Shown: positions 52,401-64,000 of the stretch, in pieces
Position numbering within the stretch: position 1 is the first letter of the stretch
How the letters are laid out: every line of letters begins with the position of its first letter
From: Scilla litardierei
Taxonomy: Eukaryota; Streptophyta; Magnoliopsida; Asparagales; Asparagaceae
Assembly (NCBI GenBank): GCA_030789695.1
Contig: CM061133.1
Location: 99,281,128 to 99,345,127 of the forward strand
Direction: 5' to 3'
Length of the DNA: 64,000 bases
The notes under the pieces: model-generated
Database searches by the model: none
Told to the model about the DNA's origin: nothing
The model's input: only the letters and a program-made list of their open reading frames with translations
Made by a program: the position numbers and the translations under genes

Positions 52401-55400
52401 TAGATATCCCAAAAATCTATCCAGGCAATAAAGGAAACCCGTAAGGGTATGTTGTCACATCATCCATAGCAACATAGCCCAAAGTTTCTTTTGCCAATCG
52501 CATGGTTTTTGCAACTATGACCAGGGAGCCTGATGCATCAGTTTATAAAATTTTGTAAGTGAGTCAAGCTCATCTTACTTGATTACTTCCTGGTTTCAGC
52601 GAAATAAACCTCTAAGCTATAGCATGTTGCTTATAGCATACGATTTTATTTATTTATATTTATACAATACTCGGTTAGCCCACAGGTTTGATATCTTTTG
52701 ATATCTTGACTTCAGGTCCAAACACTTCACATTTCATAAGTGAGTCCAGCGCAACTTATTATTGCCTCGTTCCACATTATTGGCCAATCTCTACGTTTGC
52801 TTCAGAAAACGGAGTGTGGAACGATATTTATCATTATCATTTAAATGACAAAAATGAAACGTGAGTTATTGTCGACAAGTGTGTTTTTATTATCCAAACA
52901 CCTCCCCATGTACGTACATTATACATTTATATTTCAAATTATTCCTGATTCATCTCTTCAGGAGGTTTTGGAAAATGGAGAGGATGTGGAAATGAGCTCA
53001 GTTTCCTGTGGTGGTATTGTTTAAAGGTCTCAATGAGTTATATTCTCATTGATGACCCGTGGTATGTCTTCATCCAGTGAGGACATCCACTTCTGCTACT
53101 GGTGGATTGCATCCATTATTATTGGTATGTCAATCCTAGCTGGATTTTTAGCAGCAGGGATGTGTGATTCCAACAATATTCAGATTGTCAGTTTAAATGT
53201 TTAAAAACTGTTTAACAGTTTCATAAGTGTGGATCTTCATGATCTCATCACATTCATGATATAGTCAGTTGAGCTTCAGGCTCAGGGCAATAATTATGTT
53301 GAACCTAATACTGGGAAATTAAAGAATCCTAAATGTGAAGGATTTTCAGGATCTAATCTTCACTATCGATTCTTTATATGAGACCCATCAAGGCACAATC
53401 TATGAGATGTGCTCTAAATGCTTTCCCCATAAGGGGTGCTCGAAATCTATTTATCTGGGTTAATTACGCCCGAAAAATAGATCTAAGACGGCATTCTGAT
53501 GGTTTATAGTGGTGTTATAGAGAGACCATTATAACCAAATACCCTCATAAAAGAAATGTTTGGTGATGCTCTATATGCAAGGTGCATCATCGAAAAATAT
53601 GACCATAAGAGGGTCTTATTCTGATTAACGACGCATCATGCAAAGTAGAATAATGATAAAACGCTTTCCTCTGTTAGGAGGTCTTGGAAACTGTTTATAT
53701 GTGGTGATCAGGCACATATAAATAGGTTCTAAGTAGGCGTTTAATGGTCTACATTATAATTGCATGTCCCCATGCAGACACCAGTAACTGGATTTAACGG
53801 AAGAGAATACCGTTATTATCAATTTAATGATTTACATATAACCCATTTCCGGGTGTGAACACAAAACTTCAAGGTGTTCAATTTTCTTCCAGTTGTTAAA
53901 AATAATTGATTTCCCAGTGTTATCCACACAAAAAATCCGCAATGAGCTCGACTTCAACGAAGTGGAGCATAGAATTGGGGATACAAACCCGTCAAGGCAC
54001 GATCTATAAGATGTGCAATAATGTCTCCCCCGTTTGGGGATCTCGGAATATATTAATCCAGGATGGTTAATCCCGATGAATAAGTTCCACTGCGGCATTT
54101 TTGAGGGTAGTATGAGGGTAAGTAACAGCCCAACCAATATCCCAATAAGGTAATATGTCCGTTGTGATTAATAATAATCTGGACTGCTAATGGATAATAA
54201 TGTTTTGAATATGACCATTTTAAGAGGATATATAGACGAGTACACTAATGTACATCATCAGCCCTATTAGGGAGTGAAAAAGTTTAACTTTTATCCCTAA
54301 AATACTCTCAAGAGACCAAGAGGTCTTCATAATTTAATGATGATAGTAAAATATATCATATAAATTCTATTAGAGGAAGTATTGAGATTCAATATCCACG
54401 TGAAGTGGAGATGTTCTCGTAATCATTTTTCTCTTTTAATGGGATAATGAAAATGTCACCATATTTAAAGGAACTTATAGTTCTTCATTTCTATAAGATC
54501 GGTAAATAATGGTTTGTATCAATACCGATCTAAGGTGGCAGATTACATCGTGCCAAAAGTAAGATTTGGACGAAAGTGGGCACTACAGGTGTTCCTTTAT
54601 CTTCCTCTGTTTGAATTTATTTGGAAAAAAGCCTCTGGCTTTATTGATTTTTAATATTTGACAGTACGGGCGTATCCTTATATAGAGTATTCAGGCTTTG
54701 TAAAGCTTGAACCTCAAGTAGACGTCCCAAAAAATAATTATCAACTGGATAAAATTAGGGGTGAAATGCTTTTTAAAGCATACGTCCGAGCTATTTTTGA
54801 AAAATACTCACTAATATTTATAGTCTGGTACTAGATTAAATTTTATTTTCATAAATTTATTTGTCCTCATAGAATATCTATGTATACAAAATAGGTAGAT
54901 CGACAAACGTCGTCTAGACTAGATATGTATATATTTTCAATGGCATAATCTAATGACATATCATATTACAAAAGCAATATGGGACTTTTCAGAACTTCTG
55001 GGTCTGATATAGGTCTGCCATTGATTATTCCAAGTAGAGGTATATCATATCTTCCATTTCTATATTTATGTCCAGTACATTATATGTCATGGTCTTCCTC
55101 TTTTTTAAGTATTCCACTAATCTTATTTATGATAGACTTTTCAAAGTTCTTGTGAATGTTCTAGTATGGTCTTCAGGCCATTTTATTGAGTCATTCTGGA
55201 TATATGTGGATAGAGGAACATGAATACAGGGAGTTAAGATACATTGGTGCGAAAAATTTAGTTCTCACTTTTATGCATGCACGACTTCAGGCGCGAGCAT
55301 TGTGTAAGGATAGATTCAAGAATATTACCTTGTAACGTGAGTGTACTAAATAAATTAGCGGATTTATTGCATCTTCGAGTGCGCATAATATTATATATTA

Positions 55401-55769
55401 AAATAGATCTGATAGATCTATTTACCGCGAAGTACGCATCATTTAGACATATGTCCAGAAGATGGAAGCATTAATGTTCGCATAATTCCAACGTATTTTA
55501 TTTGGTTAGAAGGGTATTGACATTCTATTTGAACTTCAGGTTCATTTGTCAATGTAGATATGATTTATAATTTTTTTTTTGAAAAATTATTATTGTACCA
55601 TAATCATAGTTATAGTACAAATGCATGAATACATCATGCAAATAGCAATTAAACATGTAGTTCATATATATTACAAGCAACAACATATGCAAAAATTATG
55701 AAACTACTAGACATAATATGCATAAGATGTATTTTCAACATTAGAAGCAATTTATATTAAAATTATGTT
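52401..55769 (-). other. Copia 2 internal non-coding sequence with a diverged duplication
   Basis: No gag, protease, integrase or RT motif is visible. Two segments are clearly homologous: 53390-53480 and 53990-54085 (both start CCATCAAGGCAC or CCGTCAAGGCAC). They imply an old direct duplication with a period of about 600 bp. The rest is AT-rich. Confidence 0.5.
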
Positions 55770-56480
55770 TAATAATTACTTGGACCACGGGAAAACGTCA
55801 TTACCCGTTAGGTTAGGTAACTAACGACAAAGCAGTCTCAGGGTATTTGTAATTATTAAATCGTGAAGGATAAAATTTAAGTCCAAGTTTTATATAATTT
55901 GCATTTTTGTTGAATTTAACATAATATGAAACAAATAATTAATATTATGAACCAAATCAACCAAAGAGTTGGCAAAATTAATCATTTGATGTTTCCTAAT
56001 TTTTACAGAATTTTCCAGCAATTTCTGGATTTTTCTGCTAATTTTAAGGAAATTATAGTGGAAAACTGATATAAAATCATTTTTTAATTACTTTAAAAGC
56101 CTATTGGGCTTATGTTAGAGCTTCAGGCCCCAAACATCCAATAAAACTTAAATATTCTAGTATTGGGCTGCAGGCCCATGGGCCGAAGCAGCGCCCCCGT
56201 CCTCCCCTTTTTCCGGCTAGACAGAGTGTGGGGGGGGGGAGGGGGCGCGGCCTGAGAAGACAAAGTTACATCTGGAACCCGAAAAACTCTTTTCACTGAA
56301 GCAGATTTTACAAGACCGAAAAGAGTCACCATTAGAAAAGTGATAGCATCAGCAGATCATAGTCTAGAGTAATCATATAAATCATGCACAATTTCTTATG
56401 TTCTGGCATTTGTTAACTTCTCGGTCTACCAGAACTAAATAATTCTTGAAAGCACTTATTATTAGGGAATCAAAAGCACA
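55770..56480 (-). other. Copia 2 leader: conserved block, GGGC/GCCC hairpin and GC-rich hairpin
   Basis: The block at 55770-55856 matches 36692-36780 of copia 1. TGGGCTGCAGGCCCA lies at 56163-56177. A GC-rich inverted pair GCGCCCCC/GGGGGCGC lies around 56190-56250. Intron-like sequence follows the captured exon (below 56504). The order of motifs parallels the copia 1 leader. Confidence 0.6.
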
Positions 56481-56503
56481 GATTACATCAAAATGGCAAA
56501 TAC

Positions 56504-56652
56504 CTCAACCAATGCTGCTAGCCCAAGCTTGTGGCAGATTATGGTCATATATTTGATATCAAGATCAGGCAACACAACAGCAATTAAAAGATTGCATCTG
56601 CACCTTTTGACCGAGCATAATAAATTTGGCATAATAAATTTGCCACACATTA
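56504..56652 (-). pseudogene. Captured exon of indole-3-glycerol-phosphate synthase (tryptophan biosynthesis)
   Basis: On the minus strand the codons give WQIYYA, then ARSKGADAI and LIAVVLPDLDIKYM, followed by CHKLGLAALVEV, the well-known core of plant plastid IGPS (TrpC family, (beta/alpha)8 barrel). The segment ends in GAG|GTATTT at 56504, a normal donor, and intron-like sequence follows. A 14-bp tandem duplication (GCATAATAAATTTG, 56616-56643) and a one-base loss near 56585 break the frame. It lies inside copia 2, in the same orientation as the element, so it is a captured fragment and not a working gene. Confidence 0.75.
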
Positions 56653-57568
56653 ATATCCCCATCGGGTCGCGGCCAGGGCATGGGAAGGGCTGGACAGCGA
56701 CTCCACATGCCCCATCTTTGTACATGCGGGGGACGGCCATGCTTCAGGCATGCCGATCGTCGCTGCAGGGGCGCCGATCAATGTCCTTCGGATATGATCA
56801 AAGCCAATCAGAATCCGTGCCAGATTCCGATCTAGCAGCGTCAGAATCACAGGCTTCAGGCCGGAACAAATGGCCTCAGATTCCATTCAAATAAACCCAC
56901 AAATAAATAGCTTAGACATTTTTCTATATTAAATATATGAAGGTCAATCGTTAAGTGTATGGCTTTTGCTCATAGATCCGATATTACAGTAACACGAAGG
57001 TTACGTCGTACACAATTCCATACATGAAGAATTATGCAACAATGTTGAAGATTTTAAACTTCATACTAACAGTGCATGAGATAGATGCATGCACACAATT
57101 GATCATGCCTTAAAATTGTTTCAATGATATTTAAAGCATCAAAAGAACGAATTTCTCTGAAACTAAAAACAGAACACGTCGCCACATACCAAACATTACA
57201 AATCAAACAAAAAGAAATCCATCCCAAAATTAGGGACACCACAATTTAACTTTGATATGCTATTATTATTGGTCCAATAATATTAGATCTAAACAGATTC
57301 ATCCTAATCTAGTTTTAGATCTAAAAATTTATTACGGATCGATGAATTATCTCTAACCGGAAAAATCTGGAAAAAGAGATCTGAAGAGAATAATATGATC
57401 CACATCCTTGCGACATCGGCGAAAGAGCCGCCAACGAGAATAGATTCCATAGCGCAACCTTCATGCAATGGTGGCTATCAAAATAGCCAAGAAATTGATT
57501 CCTTCGCTTTTATAAGAGAAGAAAATTTGATGTGCATGAATGTTTCTTAGAGCAAGGTGTTGATAACG
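56653..57568 (-). other. Copia 2 5' region between captured exon and 5' LTR
   Basis: 56653-56890 has ordinary GC content and open frames on both strands. It may be more captured host DNA, but I do not recognise it. 56900-57540 is AT-rich leader. CACGTTATCAACACC (minus), overlapping the LTR border, is the putative primer site shared with copia 1. Confidence 0.4.
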
Positions 57569-57725
57569 TGTTGAATAAACTTAAAGAAGGAGTAACCATG
57601 GCTCATAGCCATGGTTCTCTATATATTCATATCCATGAAATACCAAGGGTCCCCACTACTAAGTAGTGGGGAGTAATGGAGGGATAGAGAGGTGGGGAGG
57701 CCAAAGGCCTCCCTCACTCATAACA
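57569..57725 (-). repeat. 5' LTR of copia 2
   Basis: A copy of 51126-51282 with only a few differences. The third hairpin is a better inverted repeat here (ACCATGGCT..AGCCATGGT). The TSD atatt follows at 57726-57730. Confidence 0.9.
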
Positions 57726-57730
57726 ATATT
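57726..57730. repeat. Target site duplication (right), copia 2
   Basis: The bases atatt match 51121-51125. Confidence 0.92.
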
Positions 57731-58980
57731 GGTTTTTATCTAATTATTTCTCCTACTAATTTTGCAAATATATTCAACCCAAAAGATAAACAAAGATTAT
57801 CTTTATAATTTCTTAGTAGATATTGGGATCCAACTGTCATGGTTTGACAACCTTTACCTTTGCCTACTAGTTTTCGCACTCCATAGAAGGTAAACAAACT
57901 CTTTGTCAATTACAACTCCTTATAATTCCTAATATGGTTTTTGCCCCTAGCCTTTTATGACCTTGATCTTTGCCAACAAACCATAAAGTCTAGTTAAGTC
58001 CTTCCCATGCATTTCGTATTCAGTAGGGTGCTACGTATGTGCCTTTGACCTTCGCCAACATGAACATATTTCACACCCCCGGAATCCATCTTATGGCAGC
58101 AAAGATGCATTACTTATGATTAGAAAACTAAGGCTTGACCTTCGCCAACAACTATAGTATCAATCGAAGTACACATCTTTGAAACGATGGATATGTACGA
58201 TAATCATACAAAGGAATTTAAACATAATGGATTTAATATAGTTAGAAAAACTAAGTCATGTTGATTCAATTGGACATGAAATTTATGCTAACCAATTGGC
58301 AATGAAAAGCCATGTAAGGATAGGGATGTTTTTCAGAGACTGAAATACCAAAGCCTCTCAAAACATGCCTTACTTAGACACTAAATATGAATAAACAAAA
58401 TTTAAAATCAAGTAACTATCAACGATTCTGTTGTAATTCTAACTTCCTTGGGTTTAGATCTACTAATTAATTGAATTAATTAGATTTTTATGCAAAATAT
58501 GATACACGAGCGATCAATTTGCAAATGATTTATATTTCACGAGCAACAACACAACATTTAATCATATTAAATGATTGCATGGTAATTAGTTGGACCATGA
58601 GCCAACATCCTACACTATTAGGTTAGATAACTAACAGCTGAGCGGTCGCAGAATCTTTATAATTATTATGCGCAAGCAAAGCAAAAATAATCCAATAAAA
58701 TTGCTCAATAATTATTCGGACCACAAGACCATGTACCATTCGGTTATATTACTAATGGCAGTGCGATCTCATGATCCTCATAATTATTTAGCCAATAATC
58801 ACATTATAAAGATAATTAAGTAATTTAAGCAAGTGATATATTTTTGAGAGCAATTCATGTAACAAAGCATATTATTGCAAACAAATCATGTGTAATAAAC
58901 ACATCCAAGTAAAATTCTTCCAAGATTTACATGAAACCAGTTTGTTATCTCATAACAATATCATGAAAATAAAATCTTAG
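57731..58980 (-). other. Host copia leader region with two copies of the conserved block
   Basis: No coding sequence is seen. The blocks 58582-58668 and 58706-58790 match the leader blocks of copia 1 and copia 2 and lie in tandem. Upstream is a run with repeated TTGACCTTCGCCAACA phrases (58045, 58135). The sequence joins 51120 across copia 2. Confidence 0.45.
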
Positions 58981-58999
58981 ATTCAAAATTATAATACCA

Positions 59000-60636
59000 T
59001 GTATTCACGTATACTGGTATTATATACGTATTTTTGGTCGTAGTGATACGATTTTTATTGTTGTGTATTTTCGAGAATTTTCCTTAATTTTTAAAAATGA
59101 TATAATTGTTTTAAATAATTTTTAAAAACACCATTTGATTCATAGTGGATGAAGTATTGGATGGAATACATGGTATTGTGAGGGGCAAATAGTATTAGTA
59201 GATGTATTTCTAATTTTTCAAAAATTTAAATTTAGAATTTTCCTAGAAGAACACCTATACCCATAATGTGTCACTACCTAAACCTCTTTTAACCTAGAAA
59301 TGCCACCAAATGAGACATTTATCTCTTGATTAGCAAAAGAAAAAGATGATGAGGATGGGAGATCATTTTAAGAGAAAGAAAAAAGAAAAAAGGGGGAAGT
59401 AAAAGGAAGAAGCCAGTCAAAACCCCTCATCTCTCTCTTCTCTTCCCCTTCACGCAAGGACCTGCAAACCCATCTTCTTCCTCACACAACCCCCAACCCC
59501 ACCACTTGCTCCTCCCTTCCTCCTCTTTGACCGAACCCCCCTGCAACATCATTGTTCCACCTCCTTCACCACCAGTGCATCCACCACCACCTCCACTAAT
59601 TACGAAACCATAATAACCTTCACCATTGGAGAAAGCTTGAGAATTGGAAGTTCTTCAAGGAGAAGAAGAACCAAAGACTCCAAGAAAAGGACTTAACACG
59701 GTAGGAGATCTATCTACTCTAGTTAGGGTTATTTCCCAAGAATTGCGTAGAAGTAGTTGTGCGTTTTTCGTAGAAATTCGACATCGTTCAATTGACATGA
59801 TCGCAACACGGTTGTCTCGATCGACCTTAGATCCCAAAGCCAACGGCAGTGCTTCCACACGACCGTGTTGACTTAGATACGGTCGTGTCACTGACCAAGT
59901 AAGAGTATGCCCATTTCGACTTAGACTCAGACGAGTTGCTGTAGAACGACCCAAGACTTGATGACATGGTCATGTCGTTCTCGAAACGACCGTGTCAATC
60001 TGGGCTGTGTATTCCTTCACACATGGTCGTGTGGCCTGACCAAACGACTGAGTGGCTGCCCATTTTATACTGCTGATTCTTATTACACACGGTCGTGTGG
60101 AGGCCCCAAATGACCGTGTGGTTATGTCTTGCTGGGTCCGGACGTTATGCTCCACACGGTCGTGTGGATTTGTCCAAACGACCTGGGTTGGTTTTTGGCT
60201 TGTGATTCATATTCGAAGTTGATTCTGATGCTGTAAATGACAAGTTAATCGTTGTGCTTCATGTCTAAGCCATATGAGCCAATGACCATGCCATGCGTTG
60301 TCTAAAGTTCATGCTAATTATGTATACATACTCCACATGTTACATCTATGTTTCTATATGCATAGAAGAGAACTCTATGATGTTAATACGATGCTTGATT
60401 ATGTTATATGCTATATGTGTGTGTTCTAAGCCCCTATCCATGTTAATTTAGATGTGACCATGTTTTGTCAAATATGCAATTATTCATGTTAACTATTCCA
60501 TGCCATTGTACAATCTTGTTAATTTCCTTTATTATACTTCATTATGCATGCGATAAACTGATGCGAGATAAAAGCGAATGTTGAAATGAAAGTGGTATGT
60601 GACACTTTGTTCAGCTCCTGGACTTACACCCGGGGG
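59000..60636 (+). repeat. LTR-like region (possibly Tekay/Del-type gypsy), left part
   Basis: An AT-rich start, then a transcribed-leader-like CT/GA-rich zone (59330-59560), then a cluster of CACACGGTCGTGTG-type inverted motifs (59800-60190). No LTR border or internal domain could be confirmed. The sequence ACCCGGGG (about 60629-60636) appears to continue as CCACCTCTTGAAT at about 62605, across the element at 60637-62600. Lineage assignment is tentative. Confidence 0.35.
59800..60190. repeat. Cluster of CACACGGTCGTGTG-type inverted motifs
   Basis: About ten variants, for example CACACGGTCGTGTGG at 60084 and 60152 and CACACGACCGTGT at 59857, each an inverted repeat around a 2-base centre. This is a third palindrome type in LTR-like sequence in this window, with a core different from both Athila-type families. 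Confidence 0.7.
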
Positions 60637-62600
60637 GCACGAATCACCGCAAGTGCACGGTGGTTGCAGAATATAAATATTGTCAAACTCTGGGGAGGAA
60701 GTTGTTTAGTGTTTAGCTTGTTGTTTGAGGGAGAATACATGGTCAGAGGGTTGTCACGGAAAGATTGGTTGTCACATAAAATGGGTTTAACAAGATTTAA
60801 TAAAATCCAGGGCAATTGGGAATCCCCGCTAGGTCTTTCGGGCTTGGATATCAGGTTAAGTTTCCTTTTGTTGAACGATGAATGAGGGTAAGAACGTCAC
60901 ATCCAGAAATGAGAACGAGTACTTAACTTTCGTTGTCTTACTCGTCTAATGTATCCCTATGCACATCTTTACTTCACAATCAACTTTGCATAGGAATACG
61001 TGCATTACACTTGATACTGGTTCCCGTATCACAATCCGTACCCGCTCTCATGATCTAGGATTAAGATACTACATTACGGTTGGTTCTAGCAATCGGGCTA
61101 CTCTTGTAGTCACCGACTAGTGGATTAGGGATTAGTAATCACCCCTAGCACACGAGTCACTTTCGTGATCACGAACCCTATGAAGCGGCCACTAAGCCCT
61201 AATCAAATTCGTGGTGATTTTTCCTATAATATGGAGCTACTTTCGCAATCCTCCAATTCTAGGGCTAATCCCCCAAAACCCTTGTTCAAACTACATAGTG
61301 CACCTAGATTTGTTCAACTACAGTTAACTTAACATCCAATTCCTAGGATCCTAGGGTTGATTCCTAAACCCTAGAAGAGCACTACTCAGACATCACAATA
61401 GCAACAATAGCAAAATCTATGGCAAGATTCATCACCAATATGTCAAACATATTGAAATCAATATCAAAACGCAGAGAATGCAATAAGGAATAAAAGTATA
61501 TAGAAAGAATAGAGATTGAATCGTTCACAAAAGATGAAATCCGTAGAATAAGCAACAAGAATCCCCTCTCCAAAATGACGGCTCACCCTAATCTCAGCAA
61601 AACAAAGCTTAACCTAATCTAAAATTTCGTTAACTTATATACAAAACCCTAAAAATTGCGGGTTTCAAGAAAATTAACCCAGAAACACGTTAAGAAGCCC
61701 TAAAATTGAAGGCCATCGGTGACGTGCTCGGCCGAGCGGGGCAGCCGCTCAGCCGATCCCTCTCTTATGGCTTCATGTCTCACGTCCAGGCAAAGGGGCC
61801 GCTCGGCTGAGCAATGTAGTTGCTCGACCGAGATCCATCTGGGAGCTGTAGTCCTTGGTCTTGCGAAGAGGGAGGTTGCTCTGTCGAGCGGGGTATCCGC
61901 TCGACCAAGCTAATTAAGCAGAGAGTTATGCTCTTTCTTTCAGCTCATCAGGAAGGGAGGCCGCTCGGTCGAGCGGGACAGCCGCTCGATCGAGCTAATT
62001 ACACATAGACTTACAAGGTAAAATGTGGTTCATCTGCAGATCGTACTCGATCGAGTGAGGTGGGTCGCTCGATTGAGCGACATGATGCTTGGAAACACTT
62101 CTTGGCCTTCAACTTTCCCTTCTCTCTTGTAGCTTTAGCTTGGTCGAGCGTGTGGTACACTCGGCCGAGCGATATGGCATTATTTGCCATGGTAAGCTCT
62201 TGCTCTTTCTTTCCTTCCTTCCTCTTCTTCCTTTATTTCTTCTTTGCTATCCTGCTTCTCCAGTGGCTTCAACTCATCATATGCGACGATGTTGATGCTT
62301 TTTCCTCGATGTCCGTGTCCACCATCCAGTTTTGCTCCAAATCATACCAAAGTTCCTGGAAATCCACAGAACACTACGAGAATCAAATATATATTGAAAA
62401 GCACGATAAGATATAGAAATGTGAACTTTGGGCGGTCGAAATGATATGAAAATATGCAGTAAAAACATGGAAAATATGTACACATCATACTTGCTATGGC
62501 ATATGAAAAGAGAGGAGAAAGTGAAATGTGATATATGAGATGTGATGTATGAAACATAGTGGAGCAAAGTGCCATGGTAGGAGTCGAGGGAAATTACCGG
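60637..62600 (-). mobile_element. Probable solo Athila-type LTR (third family)
   Basis: It has the features of the Athila-type LTRs here on the minus strand. A palindrome cluster with cores CTCGGCCGAG and CTCGATCGAG lies at about 61725-62175. A TATA box GTATATAAG follows at 61642-61634, then a long leader with hairpins and the block CCGTGCACTTGCGG (60645-60658). Phrases such as GGGAATCCCCGCTA also match the outer LTR. No gag or PBS adjoins it. The exact ends are uncertain: CCGGGG occurs at both edges and may be the target duplication, but TG...CA ends were not found. Confidence 0.55.
61634..62175 (-). promoter_or_regulatory. Promoter module of the solo LTR: palindrome cluster plus TATA box
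   Basis: GCTCGGCCGAGC, GCTCGATCGAGC and variants are followed on the minus strand by GTATATAAG (61642-61634). It is the same architecture as in both complete Athila-type elements, with a third set of palindrome variants. Confidence 0.5.
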
Positions 62601-63360
62601 GGCCACCTCTTGAATCCATCATAGTGCCACATCTGGAGATGTGCACGTTATAGGCATGCTGGCATAGATAGAATCCCTTAGCTGTTGCATACACATTCAT
62701 AAGCATTTCACATGCATTATGTGCATATGTGTGATTGTCTGATTTTACTTTATGCTTATTAATTCTGTAATTCTTACAATTTAAAACTTGTCTACGATGT
62801 TTACTTCCCTTTATGCACATCAATTCGGTAATCTTTCTTTTCAGTACCTATCTGAATACTTCATTTCTTATGCATTAATAATTGACATGTTTACAGTTAG
62901 TGACCAAACTGTAGGTAGGTAGAACAATTCTGAGACAGACCCTACCTAGCGTAATTAGATTATCCTACAAGGTCACGCATTGATGTGTCCCATTTACTTT
63001 TTCCAGGATTAGAAGCAGTGCAGATATATGAGGACTTGACTCAGAAGATTACCCAGAGATGGACCCCATAGATGGTGACTCTATTCATTTGGTTCTCACG
63101 GGTAGTCTAGGGAGTGAGTTGTACCAGGTGTGGACATTTTCGTCCTTTTGTGGGGTTTTCTAGGATTTCTCTTTTGATTTCCTCTTGTACCCTCTGTACA
63201 ATGAATGCATATGTAGTGTACTTTTAATATAATGTAAATGTTGTCTGCTTTGTGTTGAGTTCTTTGAGATGTATAATCTATATTATTTCAGTTGGAGCAT
63301 TATATGTACTTCTCAGTACGTGCATAGTGCCTACTGGTTGCTGTGCACTTCTCTTGTAAG
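62601..63360 (+). repeat. LTR-like region, right part
   Basis: Continuation of the region left of 60637. It includes a GTACCCTCTGTACA-containing stretch (about 63188) and AT-rich sequence. No gene, and the far border was not identified. Confidence 0.3.
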
Positions 63361-64000
63361 GACCATGGCTATGAGGAAAATACTAGAAGGGGGGTTGAAT
63401 AGTGTTTATAGAATTTAAACGATAGTTATACCAATTTAAATTCCTATCCAACAATACATGCAAAATTATAAATAAACCCAAAATGAAACAATGCTAACAC
63501 AAAGTATGTTTCAAGGGTTCGGATTACCCAAGTCAACTCCCAACTTGTTCCGAGTAATCCTACATCCCTTCCACTCGGATACCTCCAGATACTCAAGTTA
63601 TAGAACCCTAACTTGATGTTTTCTTTAAACTCACTTGTAGCAATCATACAAGTGAAATGGAAACACAATCGATGTCCTTGACTCCCACAACCTGGGATCA
63701 AGCAAACAACTCTCACAAACCGAGGGTAAAACTAATATCAAAAGATATGAAATAATGAAAAAGCAACACTTATAATCACCTATGCCTTGAAGTAGAAATT
63801 GAAGGAGCAAGTGTGTTATGTGTGGAAGTCTCTTCCAAGAAGAGAGAAAAGCCATTTCTCTTGTCACCACCAATTACCTAGAGGATATCACTTTGATTCT
63901 AGGTTGGAGAGCAAGAGAGGATGAGATTGGAAATCTAGGGCTTTTGAATTTGAGAGCTTTGAAAACTTGAAGATGAAAGCTTTGGGTTTTCAAGAGATGA
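63361..64000. other. Unassigned sequence, probably another repeat
   Basis: It begins near AGGAAAATACTAGAAGGGGGG, an arrangement resembling the start of interspersed repeats in plants, and runs off the window. No coding sequence is recognised. Confidence 0.25.

Larger units (their letters stand above)
51126..57725 (-). mobile_element. Copia 2: Ty1/copia-derived element with captured host exon, largely non-coding
   Basis: Two 157-bp LTRs (51126-51282 and 57569-57725), a 5-bp TSD, a polypurine tract beside the left LTR and the same post-LTR sequence as copia 1. The 3' region and the leader block resemble copia 1. No gag or pol frame is recognisable over about 6 kb, only diverged repeats, a minisatellite and an indole-3-glycerol-phosphate synthase exon. 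It appears to be a non-autonomous relative of copia 1 that depends on others for enzymes. Confidence 0.88.

Noticed and set aside
51296..55769. Endogenous pararetrovirus sequence in copia 2
   Set aside because: No movement-protein, coat-protein or RT similarity; the LTRs, purine tract and leader are copia-type.

Overview
The window is plant nuclear DNA, almost certainly angiosperm, and consists almost entirely of transposable elements nested in one another. The evidence is two Athila-lineage Ty3/gypsy elements with tRNA-Asp primer sites, three Ty1/copia elements, a CACTA (En/Spm) transposon, a PIF/Harbinger transposon, a Tourist-like MITE, GT-AG introns and plant-type telomere-like repeats. 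I see no intact host gene, no rRNA or tRNA gene and no CRISPR. Nearly all coding sequence is broken by stops or frameshifts. A 500-N assembly gap lies at 23282-23781.

Layout. (1) The oldest layer is a degenerate copia element on the minus strand ('host copia'), visible as LTR pieces (1-76, 22622-23281), integrase/RT remains (23782-24786 and 49938-51120) and leader sequence (57731-about 58980). (2) An outer Athila-type element (77-22621, minus, TSD ccctt) sits in the host LTR. An inner Athila-type element (7815-18533, minus, TSD cctct) sits in the outer element's protease codons. Both keep gag, protease and a second ATHILA ORF-1-like gene, and neither shows RT, RNase H or integrase. (3) A CACTA element (about 24790-49934, plus) sits in the host integrase. 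It carries a broken tnpD-like transposase, a tnpA-like second gene with amplified exons, and a possible captured UBA-domain exon. (4) Inside it is a PIF/Harbinger element (34867-45642, TSD tga), which carries copia 1 (35231-41529, plus, TSD tgaac). (5) Copia 2 (51126-57725, minus, TSD atatt) also lies in the host copia and carries a captured exon of indole-3-glycerol-phosphate synthase. (6) The right end is an LTR-like region (about 59000-63360) interrupted by what looks like a solo Athila-type LTR (about 60637-62600).

Most interesting signals. The outer Athila-type LTR carries a tandem series of stem-loops with a 16-nt loop held constant while the stems change in a pairing-preserving way, and the inner LTR has a comparable set. 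Both elements have two copies of one promoter module: a cluster of short palindromes followed by a TATA box, once in the LTR and once inside the element ahead of the second gene. Each family uses its own palindrome (CACTCGGCCGAGTG in one, CAACCGATCGGTTG in the other). This pattern fits a family-specific DNA-binding factor, perhaps the second ORF product; that last step is inference. The copia leaders add conserved structured blocks, and two apparent captures of host gene exons are present.
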